Positions 24,934-34,015 of a DNA stretch of 45,501 bases are shown piece after piece; within the stretch, counting starts at the first letter, position 1; each line of letters opens with the position of its first letter. The translations under genes were made by a program, and so were the position numbers. Below the pieces are notes generated by a model. The model saw only the letters and a list, made by a program, of their open reading frames with translations. It was not told the origin of the DNA and ran no database searches. The stretch comes from Terriglobales bacterium (GTDB lineage: Bacteria; Acidobacteriota; Terriglobia; Terriglobales; Acidobacteriaceae), in assembly GCA_035691485.1 (NCBI GenBank), contig DASSIZ010000122.1:1-45501 (forward strand), in the 5' to 3' direction.

Positions 24934-25311
24934 ATGCGCGGACGGCCCTCTATCCTCGTAGTCGACGACGAACCAGCGGTTCTGTTGACCTACTCGATGA
25001 TCCTGAGGCAGAGCGGCTATGACGTCACCGGCGTCGCCACCGCCCGCGAAGCCAAAGTCGCGCTCGCAGAACAGCCCTTCGACGTGCTCATTTGCGACCT
25101 TGCCCTGGAAGGAAGCCGCAGCGGGATCGAGGTGCTGGAGTTCGCGCGCGCCCGCCACTCCAAGATTCCCGCCATCCTGCTGACGGGCTACGCCACCCGC
25201 GACCTGGCCGACGAAGCCGAACGAAAGCGCTTTACCCTGCTGTTCAAGCCCATCGAAGTCAAGGACCTGCTGGAAACCATCGGGGCCCTCGCCCGCAAGC
25301 AGAGCGCCTGA
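24934..25311 (+). CDS. Stand-alone response-regulator receiver
   Basis: The 125-residue receiver domain has all phosphorylation residues: the acidic pair in ILVVDDEPAV, Asp in LICDLALEG, Thr in LLTGYAT and Lys in LFKPIE. No output domain follows. ATG 24934 is chosen because the domain begins right after it; TTG 24901 is in frame but would translate through the palindrome. No ribosome-binding site is seen. TATCCT lies 7 bases upstream of the ATG, so the mRNA may be leaderless. It is divergent from the SpoIIE-type phosphatase gene, a possible functional partner. Confidence 0.88.
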   Translation: MRGRPSILVVDDEPAVLLTYSMILRQSGYDVTGVATAREAKVALAEQPFDVLICDLALEGSRSGIEVLEFARARHSKIPAILLTGYATRDLADEAERKRFTLLFKPIEVKDLLETIGALARKQSA

Positions 25312-25316
25312 ACGGT

Positions 25317-25517
25317 TCAGATTTCCGGATACATATCGAAGAACGCCTCGACGCTGGTGCGGAGCTGCTTCTCGATGTCATCCTTGCCGCCCTCGAGGAT
25401 GTGCATGGTGACATGCGCGGTGCGGCCGTGTTTCAGCTTGATCGTGGCCTCGCCCACTTCTTCGATATCCTCCGAGGGCAACAGGCGCATTCCATAAACC
25501 AGACACAGATTTGCCAT
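25317..25517 (-). CDS. Small hypothetical protein
   Basis: The 66-residue protein ends 5 bases after the convergent receiver gene. Alternating hydrophobic and charged residues suggest a small mixed fold: LCLVYGMRLLPS, EEVGEATIKLKHGRTAHVTMH, then a helix DDIEKQLRTSVEAFFDMYPEI. There is no signal peptide or membrane segment. The start ATG 25517 has no clear ribosome-binding site; an internal ATG (residue 10) is an alternative. Base composition at codon third positions looks like that of its neighbours. I do not recognise the family. Confidence 0.5.
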   Translation of the reverse strand: MANLCLVYGMRLLPSEDIEEVGEATIKLKHGRTAHVTMHILEGGKDDIEKQLRTSVEAFFDMYPEI

Positions 25518-25622
25518 GCCGGGAATTGTAGTCGCCGCCTGAGCAAACAGCGAAACCGCGTTGTCTTGCGGTTCGAAGCGCCGGCGCCGGGCCGTTTCTG
25601 GCGCGTGCGGTAAAATGCCGCC

Positions 25623-26291
25623 GTGCTGAAATTCACCGCCGCCTTTCTGGTTGCGATCATCCCCGTGCAGGACCGGCCCAAGCCCGCGCAAACTCCGCCC
25701 ATGCGCGTCAACATCCTGAATGTCTGCGCACCGAGCGAACCGGAGCAGAAGGATATCGCGGCGGCGCTGGCGCGCATTCCTCAGAGCCCCAGCTTCGGGC
25801 GCGATTACGAGATCACCCGCGGACACACAACGGGCGACGACGGAGCAGGATCAGACTGGGTGCGCATCCGCCGCGAATTTCCCAGGGCCATGCCGCTGCT
25901 GGCGGTGCAGTTTTCCTACAGCGCGGACCCGAAAGAAGTGCGTGAAACAGCGGTGTTCTACTCGCGCGAGGCCAAGGACGTCATGCAAGTCGCGCTCGAA
26001 GACCAGGTCGCTGCCGGCAGCAGCCCGGCGCAGGTGTTGGCATCCGATACCCCGGTGAGCCACATTCGTATCGAGCGCTATGGCAAGCCTTCGCTGGTAC
26101 TGGCGCGCTGTCCGCAGGCCGACCAGGGCGAGTACGAACCGCTGTTTCGCAGCGCTTCGCAAATCATGGCTTCCTACCGCGCGCGCCTGGACGCCAAGCA
26201 GATTGTCCCCTCCGAACTGGGAGTGAACGGCGGGCATCGTCCGGTGCGCGTGAAGCCGATGGGCAAACGCGCCGCCCCCGAATCAAAATGA
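25623..26291 (+). CDS. Hypothetical protein, possibly exported
   Basis: The 222-residue protein starts with GTG, and TAAAAT (25611-25616) lies exactly 6 bases upstream, so the transcript probably has no leader. A short hydrophobic N-terminus (LKFTAAFLVAIIPV) may be a weak signal sequence. The body is an alpha/beta protein with PMRVNILNVCAPSEPEQKDI, SDWVRIRREFP, LLAVQFSYSADPKEVRETAV and HIRIERYGKPSLVLARCP. It ends with a basic tail. I do not recognise a named family. It lies 21 bases upstream of trxB on the same strand and may be cotranscribed with it. Confidence 0.7.
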   Translation: MLKFTAAFLVAIIPVQDRPKPAQTPPMRVNILNVCAPSEPEQKDIAAALARIPQSPSFGRDYEITRGHTTGDDGAGSDWVRIRREFPRAMPLLAVQFSYSADPKEVRETAVFYSREAKDVMQVALEDQVAAGSSPAQVLASDTPVSHIRIERYGKPSLVLARCPQADQGEYEPLFRSASQIMASYRARLDAKQIVPSELGVNGGHRPVRVKPMGKRAAPESK

Positions 26292-26312
26292 AGAAAGCGT
26301 AATCCAACAACT

Positions 26313-27245
26313 ATGGAGAATGTCAGGAAGACAGTCATCATCGGGTCCGGATGCGCCGGGCTGACGGCTGCCATTTATTCGGCGCGCGCCAACCTCAAGC
26401 CGCTGCTCGTGCAGGGGCACGAGCCCGGCGGGCAGTTGTCGCTCACTACGCTGGTAGAAAACTTTCCCGGCTTTCCGGAAGGGATCCAGGGGCCGGAACT
26501 GATCGAGAACATGCGCAAGCAGGCGGAACGCTTCGGCGCCGAGTATGTGACCGGCGACGTGGTCAGCGCCGACCTCAGAAATTATCCCTTCACGCTGAAG
26601 GTCGGCAAGGATGTGGTGCGAACCGAGACGCTGATCATAGCCAGCGGAGCTTCGGCGCGCTGGCTCGGCTTGCCCAATGAAATGGCGCTCATCGGGCACG
26701 GCGTCAGCTCTTGCGCCACCTGCGATGGCTTTTTTTTCAGCGGGAAGGAAATCGTGGTCATCGGCGGGGGCGATTCCGCCATGGAAGAAGCGCTGTTTCT
26801 CACCCGCTTCGCCAGCAAGGTCACCATCATCCACCGCCGCGAGCAGTTCCGCGCCAGCAAGATCATGCTGGAGCGCGCCCGCGCCCACGCGAAAATCAAG
26901 TTCCTGCCGAATACCGTAGTGGACGATGTCTATGATGTCTCGAAACAGGAGGTCACCGGCCTGCGGCTGCGCAACGTGCAGTCCGGCGAGTCATGGGACT
27001 TTCCCACCAGCGCCATGTTTCTCGGCATCGGACACATCCCCAACGCCAAGGTTTTCGGCGACCAGCTCGACACGGACCAGGACGGTTACCTGATCACGCG
27101 GGACAACGTTTTTACCCGCGTTCCCGGAGTCTACGCCTGCGGCGACGTGCAGGACCGCCGCTACCGCCAGGCCATTACCGCCGCCGGCACCGGCTGCATG
27201 GCGGCGTTGGAGGTCGAGAAATTTCTCGAAGCAAGAGGGGAGTGA
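26313..27245 (+). CDS. trxB: Thioredoxin reductase
   Basis: TrxB reduces thioredoxin with NADPH through FAD and a redox-active disulfide. The 310-residue protein matches the family length. The FAD-binding GSGCAGLTAAIYSARANL is at about 12-29, the redox motif CATC at residues 134-137, the NADPH-binding GGGDSAMEEALFL at about 153-165 followed by HRR, and the C-terminal GVYACGDVQDRRYRQA FAD motif near 273. The glycine usually found at the third position of the first GxGxxG motif is Cys here (GSGCAG), a common variant. The ATG lies 21 bases after the previous gene. Confidence 0.95.
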   Translation: MENVRKTVIIGSGCAGLTAAIYSARANLKPLLVQGHEPGGQLSLTTLVENFPGFPEGIQGPELIENMRKQAERFGAEYVTGDVVSADLRNYPFTLKVGKDVVRTETLIIASGASARWLGLPNEMALIGHGVSSCATCDGFFFSGKEIVVIGGGDSAMEEALFLTRFASKVTIIHRREQFRASKIMLERARAHAKIKFLPNTVVDDVYDVSKQEVTGLRLRNVQSGESWDFPTSAMFLGIGHIPNAKVFGDQLDTDQDGYLITRDNVFTRVPGVYACGDVQDRRYRQAITAAGTGCMAALEVEKFLEARGE

Positions 27246-27359
27246 ATCCTGAGTGCTCCAGGCGCTCCGCTCGGCTCATGAACACGGTCGTGTGATGCCG
27301 TTCCTACCGGCCACAACCCGGCGATGTGATACAAACATGAGTTTGCCTTGCGGAGCCAG

Positions 27360-28274
27360 ATGCTACGGGAACTTTTCATAGGCCTCTCGACCAGCCGCGC
27401 CTTGCGCGCATTCGCGGAACGTTCATCCATCGGCCAGAAGATGTCGCGCCGGTTCGTCGCCGGCACCACCATCGAAGAACTGCTGTCCGCCGCCGAGTCG
27501 GTCAATGCCAAGGGCATGACCGTCAGCGTGGACAACCTGGGCGAGAACGTCACCAACGCGGCCGAAGCCGAAGCCAGCGCGCAGCTTTATCACCGCTTGC
27601 TCGATCTGCTTACCCAGCGCAAGCTCAAAGCCAATGTCAGCCTCAAGCTCACGCACATGGGCCTCGACGTGGATTCGAAGCTGTGCGAAAAGCTGGTCTG
27701 CGCGCTGGTCGACCACGCCAAGAAGGTAGACAACTTCGTGCGCGTGGACATGGAAGGCTCACCCTATACGCAGCGAACTCTCGATTTCGTCCACGAGCTT
27801 CACGCGCATTATCCGGGCCACACCGGAGCGGTCCTGCAGTCCTACATGAGGCGGAGCGAAGCCGATGCCGAAAAGCTGATCTCCGACAAAATCCGTATTC
27901 GCCTGTGCAAGGGAGCGTACAAAGAGCCGCCCGAAGTCGCCTTTCAGAAGAAGTCGGAAGTAGACGCGAATTATGTGAAGCTCGCGAAAATCCTGCTGAA
28001 GAGCGGCGTCTATCACGGCATCGCCACCCACGATGAGAAGATCATTCAGCAGGTCATGCTTTTTGCGGAGAAAGAAAAAATCGCGCGCAATTCTTTCGAG
28101 TTTCAGATGCTCTACGGCATCCGTCGCGACCTGCAAGAGCGCATCGTGCGCGAAGGCTGGGGCATGCGGGTATATATCCCCTTCGGCACCGAGTGGTATC
28201 CCTACCTGATGCGACGCCTGGCGGAGCGCCCGGCGAATGTGTTCTTCATCGCGAAGAATATTTTGCGCGGCTGA
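27360..28274 (+). CDS. Proline dehydrogenase (monofunctional)
   Basis: This FAD enzyme oxidises proline to pyrroline-5-carboxylate, the first step of proline breakdown. The 304-residue protein is the single-domain type. Conserved segments are FVRVDMEGSPYTQRTLDF, GAVLQSYMRRSEADAEKL, RIRLCKGAYKEP, GIATHDEKII, FEFQMLYGIRRDLQERI, VYIPFGTEWYPYLMRRLAER. The last includes the YxxRRLxER signature that binds the substrate carboxylate. ATG 27360 is chosen over TTG 27348 because GGAG lies 7 bases upstream. The partner dehydrogenase gene is not in the window. Confidence 0.93.
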   Translation: MLRELFIGLSTSRALRAFAERSSIGQKMSRRFVAGTTIEELLSAAESVNAKGMTVSVDNLGENVTNAAEAEASAQLYHRLLDLLTQRKLKANVSLKLTHMGLDVDSKLCEKLVCALVDHAKKVDNFVRVDMEGSPYTQRTLDFVHELHAHYPGHTGAVLQSYMRRSEADAEKLISDKIRIRLCKGAYKEPPEVAFQKKSEVDANYVKLAKILLKSGVYHGIATHDEKIIQQVMLFAEKEKIARNSFEFQMLYGIRRDLQERIVREGWGMRVYIPFGTEWYPYLMRRLAERPANVFFIAKNILRG

Positions 28275-28278
28275 CGTT

Positions 28279-29832
28279 CTAATTCCAGTGGTGGTAGTGC
28301 AGCCAGATCTTTCGCAGGTCGAACTTGGCGCCGCGACAAAGATAGATCGCCGTATTCTCCTCCTCCATCCCGTAGCGGTTGTAGTGATCGAAGGCCTGCC
28401 ATGACGTGCAGTTCTCCTCGACATCCCGCCGGCTGAACTGCAGAAAAATGAAATTGCGGTAGTCCTCCTGCGGAGGACCCCAGTACCAGTGGGTCTGATG
28501 CCGTGAGAAGGCGCGCGGCAGGCCATACTGCGGACCGAACATGTTGATGGCGCCTGCCTCTCCATAATTGCCGGCCAGGATTCCGGTCTTGGCGCGTTCT
28601 TCAGGGGGCAGTGAGTTGTAGATATCCGCAACCTCTCGCGTCAGCTCCGGCCAGCCAAACTGGTCTCCGATGGGCTGTGGCAACATTCCTGCGTGGTTTA
28701 CTTCCTGCTTGGGAGGAGTGAACCCCAGCCAACGCGTGTAAGCAATGAAGCGCTCCGGCGATAACATCCAGGTGGCCAGCGGTAGCGTGGGCAGGGTGAG
28801 CGCCAGAATGAGCGCAACTACGGCAGCCTTCGTCCAGGCAGCGCGCGCGGCCAGCCAACGCTCAATCGCTACGCCCCCGGCAGCGAAGAGCATGGGATAG
28901 ATCGGGAACAGGTAATAGTCCTTGGCGTGCTCGATCTCCATGGCGGCGAAAAAGACCAGGTAGGTAAGCCCGAACACGCGCCAGCGTTTTTCGCGCAGGA
29001 GCCAGATAAGCCCGCCCAGCCAGACAAGAAAGAGAACCGGATGGGTGGCGATGATTTGTTGCTTGAGAAAGGAACCCAGCGGAAAGATTACATTCTTGCC
29101 TTCGCGGCGGACATTCTCCAGGTCTTCCAGCGTGGGAAAGTGATGCCGGATTTGCCAAATCAAGTTGGGCAGAAACAGCAAAACCGCAATCCCGGCGGCG
29201 ATCCAGAGCCATGGCTTCAGGAACTCGCGCCGATACTGGGTCAGCAGCAGCGCCACCGTGACAGCGAATCCAAAGAACAATGTCGAGTGCTTGTTTTCTA
29301 ATCCCAACCCGGCCAGGACGCCGAACCATAGCCAGAGGCGCGAATTGCCGGTGCGGATGATGCGCGCGATCACCAGCACGCAACCCATCCAGAACAGCGG
29401 CTCGAAGGCGTTCATGGTGAGCAAGCCGTCCATCACCAGGATGCCGGGGCACATCAGCACGGCCAGGCCGGTGAGGAACTGGGCATAACGCCCGCCACCG
29501 AGTTCGCGCGCAATCAGGATGGAGAGGGCCACCAGCGCCGTGCCGGCCAGCGCGGGAAGAATACGCAACGCCGCCAGCGATCCTCCCATCACCAGCGCGA
29601 GCTTGGCATAAACCGCGATCAGCGGGGCGGCGTCGACATAGCCCCAATCAAGATGGCGCGCCATGTCGAGGTAATAAAGTTCGTCGCGAAAATAACCGTA
29701 ATGGCGGACGCTGGTGAACAGGTGCAGCAGGAGCTTGGCCGCGCACAGTCCAAGCAGGACGCCGATGGCGAGGCGCGGAAGAGGCAGTCGCTCGGCGGAG
29801 GCGTTTTCTGCTACGACAGCGCTTGTTGACAT
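28279..29832 (-). CDS. GT-C glycosyltransferase, family 39/83 type
   Basis: The 517-residue protein has about ten or more membrane helices. The N-terminal loop has an acidic Asp-Glu motif (YFRDELYYLDMARHLDWGYV, about 47-66), typical of ArnT/PMT-like enzymes that move sugar from a polyprenyl-phosphate carrier to lipid or protein on the outer face of the membrane. The C-terminal part (about 400-517) is a soluble periplasmic domain with NYGEAGAINMFG and HQTHWYWGPPQED. Donor and acceptor cannot be inferred. It converges with proline dehydrogenase (4-base gap), and its 5' side faces the 110-base gap before the NCS1 transporter gene. Confidence 0.87.
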   Translation of the reverse strand: MSTSAVVAENASAERLPLPRLAIGVLLGLCAAKLLLHLFTSVRHYGYFRDELYYLDMARHLDWGYVDAAPLIAVYAKLALVMGGSLAALRILPALAGTALVALSILIARELGGGRYAQFLTGLAVLMCPGILVMDGLLTMNAFEPLFWMGCVLVIARIIRTGNSRLWLWFGVLAGLGLENKHSTLFFGFAVTVALLLTQYRREFLKPWLWIAAGIAVLLFLPNLIWQIRHHFPTLEDLENVRREGKNVIFPLGSFLKQQIIATHPVLFLVWLGGLIWLLREKRWRVFGLTYLVFFAAMEIEHAKDYYLFPIYPMLFAAGGVAIERWLAARAAWTKAAVVALILALTLPTLPLATWMLSPERFIAYTRWLGFTPPKQEVNHAGMLPQPIGDQFGWPELTREVADIYNSLPPEERAKTGILAGNYGEAGAINMFGPQYGLPRAFSRHQTHWYWGPPQEDYRNFIFLQFSRRDVEENCTSWQAFDHYNRYGMEEENTAIYLCRGAKFDLRKIWLHYHHWN

Positions 29833-29942
29833 TTCAGCAATTTCGTTAGGCGAGCCTACAGACGCTCAGGTTCCACACTGCCTAAGTAAGAAACGTTCTG
29901 GATCCTCGCCGAGTTCCACGAAAGGGATGAATGCTGATGGAA

Positions 29943-31415
29943 TCAGTCAGCCGTGCCTTCCGACGGCTGCGTTTCCGCAGTGTAGGTCTTGCTGACCGCT
30001 TCCGGCAGCCAGTAGGCAAGGAACGAAACGCCGAAGCCGACAAACCATGAGTAGTCATACAACAGGTGCAGCGACGGAACCACCAAACCGATCCATGCTG
30101 CCGCACACCCCAACAAGGTGGCGACGATGCCTTTCAGGTTCCAGCCGCCGTAGATTCCATCCTCGAGATAAAGGTCTTCGACTTCGAGACGCTTGCGGCG
30201 CACCAGCCAGTAGTCGGCAATCAGCACGCCCGCGATCGATCCCAGTCCGCCCGAGTAACCGAGCAGCCATTTGAAAATGTACCCCGAGGGATCGGCCAGC
30301 AATTTCCATGGCTGCATGGCGATGCCGACGATTCCGGTGAGAACACCGCCGCGCCGGAAGGTGATGAAGCGGGGAAACGCGTTGGCGAAATCATTGGCCG
30401 GCGACACCACGTTGGCGGCGATGTTGACCGACAAGGTCGCCACCACGACCGTGAACATGGAAATGGCGACGATCCACGGCTGGGTAAATTTTCCGACCAG
30501 CTCAACCGGGTCCCAGATCGCACTGCCGTAGATGATCGCGGTGGCGCTGGTAATCACTACCCCCATGGCGGCGAACACGGTCATGGTCGTCGGCAGCGCA
30601 ACCACTTGTCCGAGCGCCTGCTCGCGTTGGCTGCGGCCGAAGCGGGTGAAATCCGGCATGTTCAGCGACAAGGTTGCCCAGAAGCCGATCATCGCGGTCA
30701 ACGAGGGCACGAAGATCGGCCAGAAATCGTGCCAGCTGTTAAATTTTCCCGGATGCGCCAGGATCGGGCCGAGGCCGTGCGCCTGCGTCAGCGCCCACCA
30801 CACCAGCAGCGCGGTCATGACCAGCACGAAGGGCGCCGCCCAGTTCTCCACTTTCCGCAGCAGGTCCATGCCTCTGTAGACCACCAGGATGTTTAGGCTC
30901 CAAAAGAGGAGGAACGAAATCCATTCGGTCGGGGCATGGCCGCCGAAGCTGCCGGCAATCGCCTTGGGCCATGCCGGCCAGAGGGCGCGGAAGAAAACGT
31001 TCAGGGCCTGGCCGCCGATCCAGGCCTGGATGCCGAACCAACCGCAGGCCACCAGCGCGCGCATGAGCGCCGGAAGATTCGAACCTCGCGTGCCGTAGGC
31101 GGCGCGGGCAAACACCGGAAACGGAATGCCATAGCGGGTGCCGGGGTGCGAGTTCAGCAGGATGGGCACCAGCACGATGGTGTTTCCGAGCAGGATGGTC
31201 AGCAGCGCCTGCTTCCAGTTCATGCCCGCGCCAATCAGTCCGGAGGCGAGCATATAGGTGGGAATGCAATGCGCCATCGAGATCCAAAGGGCGGCAAAGT
31301 TATAGGTGCCCCAAGTACGGCGCGACGGGTCGGTCGGCGCCAGGTCCTTGTTGTACAGCGGGCTGGATTCGATGGAACGCTTCCCCACAGGTGAAAACTC
31401 CACGCTGCACAGCAT
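29943..31415 (-). CDS. NCS1-family nucleobase/allantoin-type permease
   Basis: The product has 490 residues if ATG 31415 is used, with about twelve membrane helices. It shows NCS1 hallmarks: the N-terminal NKDLAPTDPSRRTWGTYNFA, ALWISMAHCIPTYMLASGLI, and NSHPGTRYGIPFPVFARAAYG. It also has RALVACGWFGIQAWIGG, NMPDFTRFGRS and the C-terminal GIYGGWNLKG. These transporters import nucleobases, allantoin, hydantoin or related compounds with a cation; the substrate cannot be told here. A TACAAT -10 box overlaps ATG 31415, so the true start may be the in-frame GTG four codons later. The gene is divergent from the SirB1-like gene. Confidence 0.92.
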   Translation of the reverse strand: MLCSVEFSPVGKRSIESSPLYNKDLAPTDPSRRTWGTYNFAALWISMAHCIPTYMLASGLIGAGMNWKQALLTILLGNTIVLVPILLNSHPGTRYGIPFPVFARAAYGTRGSNLPALMRALVACGWFGIQAWIGGQALNVFFRALWPAWPKAIAGSFGGHAPTEWISFLLFWSLNILVVYRGMDLLRKVENWAAPFVLVMTALLVWWALTQAHGLGPILAHPGKFNSWHDFWPIFVPSLTAMIGFWATLSLNMPDFTRFGRSQREQALGQVVALPTTMTVFAAMGVVITSATAIIYGSAIWDPVELVGKFTQPWIVAISMFTVVVATLSVNIAANVVSPANDFANAFPRFITFRRGGVLTGIVGIAMQPWKLLADPSGYIFKWLLGYSGGLGSIAGVLIADYWLVRRKRLEVEDLYLEDGIYGGWNLKGIVATLLGCAAAWIGLVVPSLHLLYDYSWFVGFGVSFLAYWLPEAVSKTYTAETQPSEGTAD

Positions 31416-31485
31416 TGTAGCCGGAGCAGGCAAGAAGCAGCGGCAAAATTGGCAAGCCGCTCCCGGGCCAACGCTTTTTGCTAGC

Positions 31486-32352
31486 ATGGTGTTTGTGGGC
31501 GCAGACAGAAAGCCCGGAGCAGTGGCGGAGGCGTTCGCTTCGCTGGTGGGCCAGCAGGTGGAAGACGAGCGCATTCCGCTGGATCGCGCCGCGCTAACGA
31601 TTGCGCGCACGGAGTACCCGGACCTCGATTTCGAACCCTACCTGCGGCGTCTGGGTGAACTGGCGACCCGGGTGACCGGGCGGCTGTCGCGAATTGCCGG
31701 CCCCGATGAAACCATTGCCGCGCTCAACCACGTGCTGTTCAGGGAAGAAGGGTTCCGCGGCAATCGCCAGGATTACTACGATCCGCGCAACTCTTTTTTC
31801 AATGATGTGCTCGACCGCAAGCTGGGCATCCCGATCACGCTGGCGCTGGTGTACATGGAAGTGGCGCGGCGCATCGGGTTCCCACTGTTCGGCGTGGGCA
31901 TGCCAGGGCACTTCCTGCTCAAGCATTACGACGTGGAGGGGCACGAGACGTTGATCGACGCTTTCAACGACGGCGCCATCGTGACCGCCGGCGAGTGCCA
32001 GAGCCGCCTCGACGAAATCTATTCCGGCCAACTTCCGTTGCAGCCGGAATTCCTGCTCTCCGTCAGCCGGCGTCAGATGCTGACACGGATTCTGAACAAC
32101 CTGAAAAATGTGTACATGGGGGCGCGCAACATGCGGAAGGCGCTGGAGGTGGTGGACCTGATCTGCGCCATGTTCCCGCGCTCGCCGGAGGACGTGAAGC
32201 AACGCGCGGCGCTTCGCTACAGTGTCGGGCAGATGCGCGGCGCCCTGGAAGACCTGGAGGAGTATCTGAAGATGTCGCCGGACGCATCTGATGCGGACGA
32301 CATCCGCCACACCGCGCTGGCCATCCGAAGGACCCTGGCGAGATTAAATTAG
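31486..32352 (+). CDS. SirB1-like protein (transglutaminase-like core and TPR tail)
   Basis: The 288-residue protein has the SirB1 / Transglut_core2 layout: LDRAALTIARTEYPDLDFEP, then LNHVLFREEGFRGNRQDYYD and RNSFFNDVLDRKLGIPITLA with LVYMEVARRIG. GVGMPGHFLLKHY, DAFNDGA and a C-terminal TPR-like helical part (about 195-285) follow. The usual catalytic cysteine position of transglutaminases is not obvious, as in most of the family, so it is probably not a true transglutaminase. The function is unknown, though Escherichia coli SirB1 lies with peptide-release genes. ATG 31486 gives a complete domain; no strong ribosome-binding site is seen. Confidence 0.85.
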   Translation: MVFVGADRKPGAVAEAFASLVGQQVEDERIPLDRAALTIARTEYPDLDFEPYLRRLGELATRVTGRLSRIAGPDETIAALNHVLFREEGFRGNRQDYYDPRNSFFNDVLDRKLGIPITLALVYMEVARRIGFPLFGVGMPGHFLLKHYDVEGHETLIDAFNDGAIVTAGECQSRLDEIYSGQLPLQPEFLLSVSRRQMLTRILNNLKNVYMGARNMRKALEVVDLICAMFPRSPEDVKQRAALRYSVGQMRGALEDLEEYLKMSPDASDADDIRHTALAIRRTLARLN

Positions 32353-32467
32353 TCTGGGGTGGTGGGAACAGCTGGAGCGAGAACACAGTACTTGCGTAGA
32401 AAAGCCTTTTCGCAAAGTCGTTCAATTTGAAACGAATTGGGATTCTGCACCGACACCGGCAGCTCTC

Positions 32468-33319
32468 TCACCACACCGTGAGCTTCACGTTATCCACCCA
32501 CTCGTGGATGTCCACGCCGGTGCTGCTCTCGTCGAGCTGCCACTGCACTCCCATGGATTCTTTCCAGGAAGTTGAAGTGGGGCTGAAGGTGCGATTGATG
32601 CTGTACGACGCGCCGTCCACGACGAGGGTGTCGTAGTGGTAGCTGTTCCCGTCGCGCTCCATGTACCACTGGATGTGGTGCCACTGGTCCGGGGCCATGC
32701 GCTGGCAACGAATGTCGCTATGCAGCCACTGATTGGCCTTCTGGTCCCAGATGTCCCAATAGCCGTCGCCGAAGTTGCACTGGCTGCCGATCATGAATTC
32801 CTTGCCGCCGCTGATCTGCCAGAAATCGAACTCGGCAGTCCAGATGTTGGCCATCGAGGTTGCGTCCCACCGCACGTCGAACTGCCACAGGAAATGGGTG
32901 GTGTCGAAGTTCTCAAAGATGGTCTTGATGAACAGGGCATTCGACCATTTCGGACCGCCGATGAAGAATTCGCGGCTGCTGCCGGTGGTCGAAGGCGAGG
33001 TCTGATTCGGGGCCATCCAGTAGTTGGTGGTGTCGTTGGTGCCCTGGGCGCAGACGCTGCACGTAGTCCAGTTGTCCGTCTTGTTCTGAATCTGGTCATA
33101 CACGACAGAATTCGCCGGTGGTACGGGCAACGATGAGGGTTTCGCGCTTGCCGCAGCAGGCGTTCCGGGAGCGTTAGACGCGGCCGGAGTTGCCGCGCTG
33201 GGATCGGGGCTGGCGCCAACCTTTGCGCTGGCCTGAAAATTGGATGGGCGGCCACCGCACCCGGCGAGCACCAGCACAATGCTACTGAGAAGAAGGGTTG
33301 AGGGGGAAAGCAGCTTCAT
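32468..33319 (-). CDS. Lipoprotein with a beta-jelly-roll-like domain
   Basis: The 283-residue protein has a lipoprotein signal with lipobox LAGC (Cys21). A Pro/Ala/Ser-rich linker (about 30-70) follows. The mature domain is Trp- and Asn-rich (NKTDNWTTCSVCAQGTND, LWQFDVRWDATSMANIW, EFDFWQISGGKEFMIGSQCN, WHHIQWYMERDGNSYHYDTL, WVDNVKLTVW). The alternating strands and the WHHIQWYxERDG and DNVKLTVW patterns resemble concanavalin-like lectin/glucanase folds, so carbohydrate binding is possible. A CxxC pair (residues 87-90) may form a disulfide. No catalytic motif is evident. Confidence 0.78.
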   Translation of the reverse strand: MKLLSPSTLLLSSIVLVLAGCGGRPSNFQASAKVGASPDPSAATPAASNAPGTPAAASAKPSSLPVPPANSVVYDQIQNKTDNWTTCSVCAQGTNDTTNYWMAPNQTSPSTTGSSREFFIGGPKWSNALFIKTIFENFDTTHFLWQFDVRWDATSMANIWTAEFDFWQISGGKEFMIGSQCNFGDGYWDIWDQKANQWLHSDIRCQRMAPDQWHHIQWYMERDGNSYHYDTLVVDGASYSINRTFSPTSTSWKESMGVQWQLDESSTGVDIHEWVDNVKLTVW

Positions 33320-33480
33320 TATCCAGCAGCTTAGGGCCAGGTTAACTGATGCGGCAATGAGCGGAATACCCGAGATTCCTTAAGTAATTTCCGTAAGCTT
33401 TCTAGGAGAAAACGCGTAGAAAGCGGGCGTACCCGCAAGGACTGGCCGGATGGAACTAAGGGCAGCGCCCAGCTCACCGG

Positions 33481-33948
33481 TCACGGCAGCGTGTAGTTGA
33501 AGCTGTAAGAATGCTTGCCGTCCTCGATGATGATTTCCATCCTGCCGCTGATGCCGGTCAATTCGCCGGTGCCGGATCCGGGGACAACGACGATGCTCCA
33601 ACTCGTCGTTGAGCCCTGCTCCATCGTCGCGCTGTGCTCGAGTACGAACGTGCCGCGACGGCCGTTAAGCTTTCCGGTGACCTTCTCCATGGCGACAGCG
33701 CCGGCGGTGGGCGGCTTACCTGAGCTGAGCATCTCGCCCTTGCTGCTGGCCTCCAGGTCGCCGTGGTACTGCTTGTCGAGGGAGAAGCGGCCGAGCGTCG
33801 GATCGTCTTTCACGTACGGTTCGAGCGGTGCGACCTTGACGTCAAATGCTCCGGTGGCGTGATGAGGCACGTGAGAATCCTTTTCCGCGGGAGATTGCGC
33901 GATTGCAAGCGCAGTCAGTAAGAGTGTAGCCAGCCAAAAGGGTTTCAT
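33481..33948 (-). CDS. DUF3224 secreted protein
   Basis: The 155-residue product (ATG 33948; TTG 33954 is also in frame) has a signal peptide ending near ALAIAQ. It then shows the DUF3224 pattern: ATGAFDVKVAP, LGRFSLDKQYHGDLEASSKG, VAMEKVTGKLNGRRGTFVLE and GSGTGELTGISGRMEIIIED then KHSYSFNYTLP. This allene-oxide-cyclase-like barrel family is widespread but has no assigned function. The neighbouring lipoprotein gene lies on the same strand, 160 bases downstream of this gene's end. Confidence 0.85.
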   Translation of the reverse strand: MKPFWLATLLLTALAIAQSPAEKDSHVPHHATGAFDVKVAPLEPYVKDDPTLGRFSLDKQYHGDLEASSKGEMLSSGKPPTAGAVAMEKVTGKLNGRRGTFVLEHSATMEQGSTTSWSIVVVPGSGTGELTGISGRMEIIIEDGKHSYSFNYTLP

Positions 33949-34015
33949 AGCCAAGAAAGAATACTGCAGGCCCGCGCGACACGACCGGGCTTGATCGTGA
34001 GGTTGCGTAAGGGTG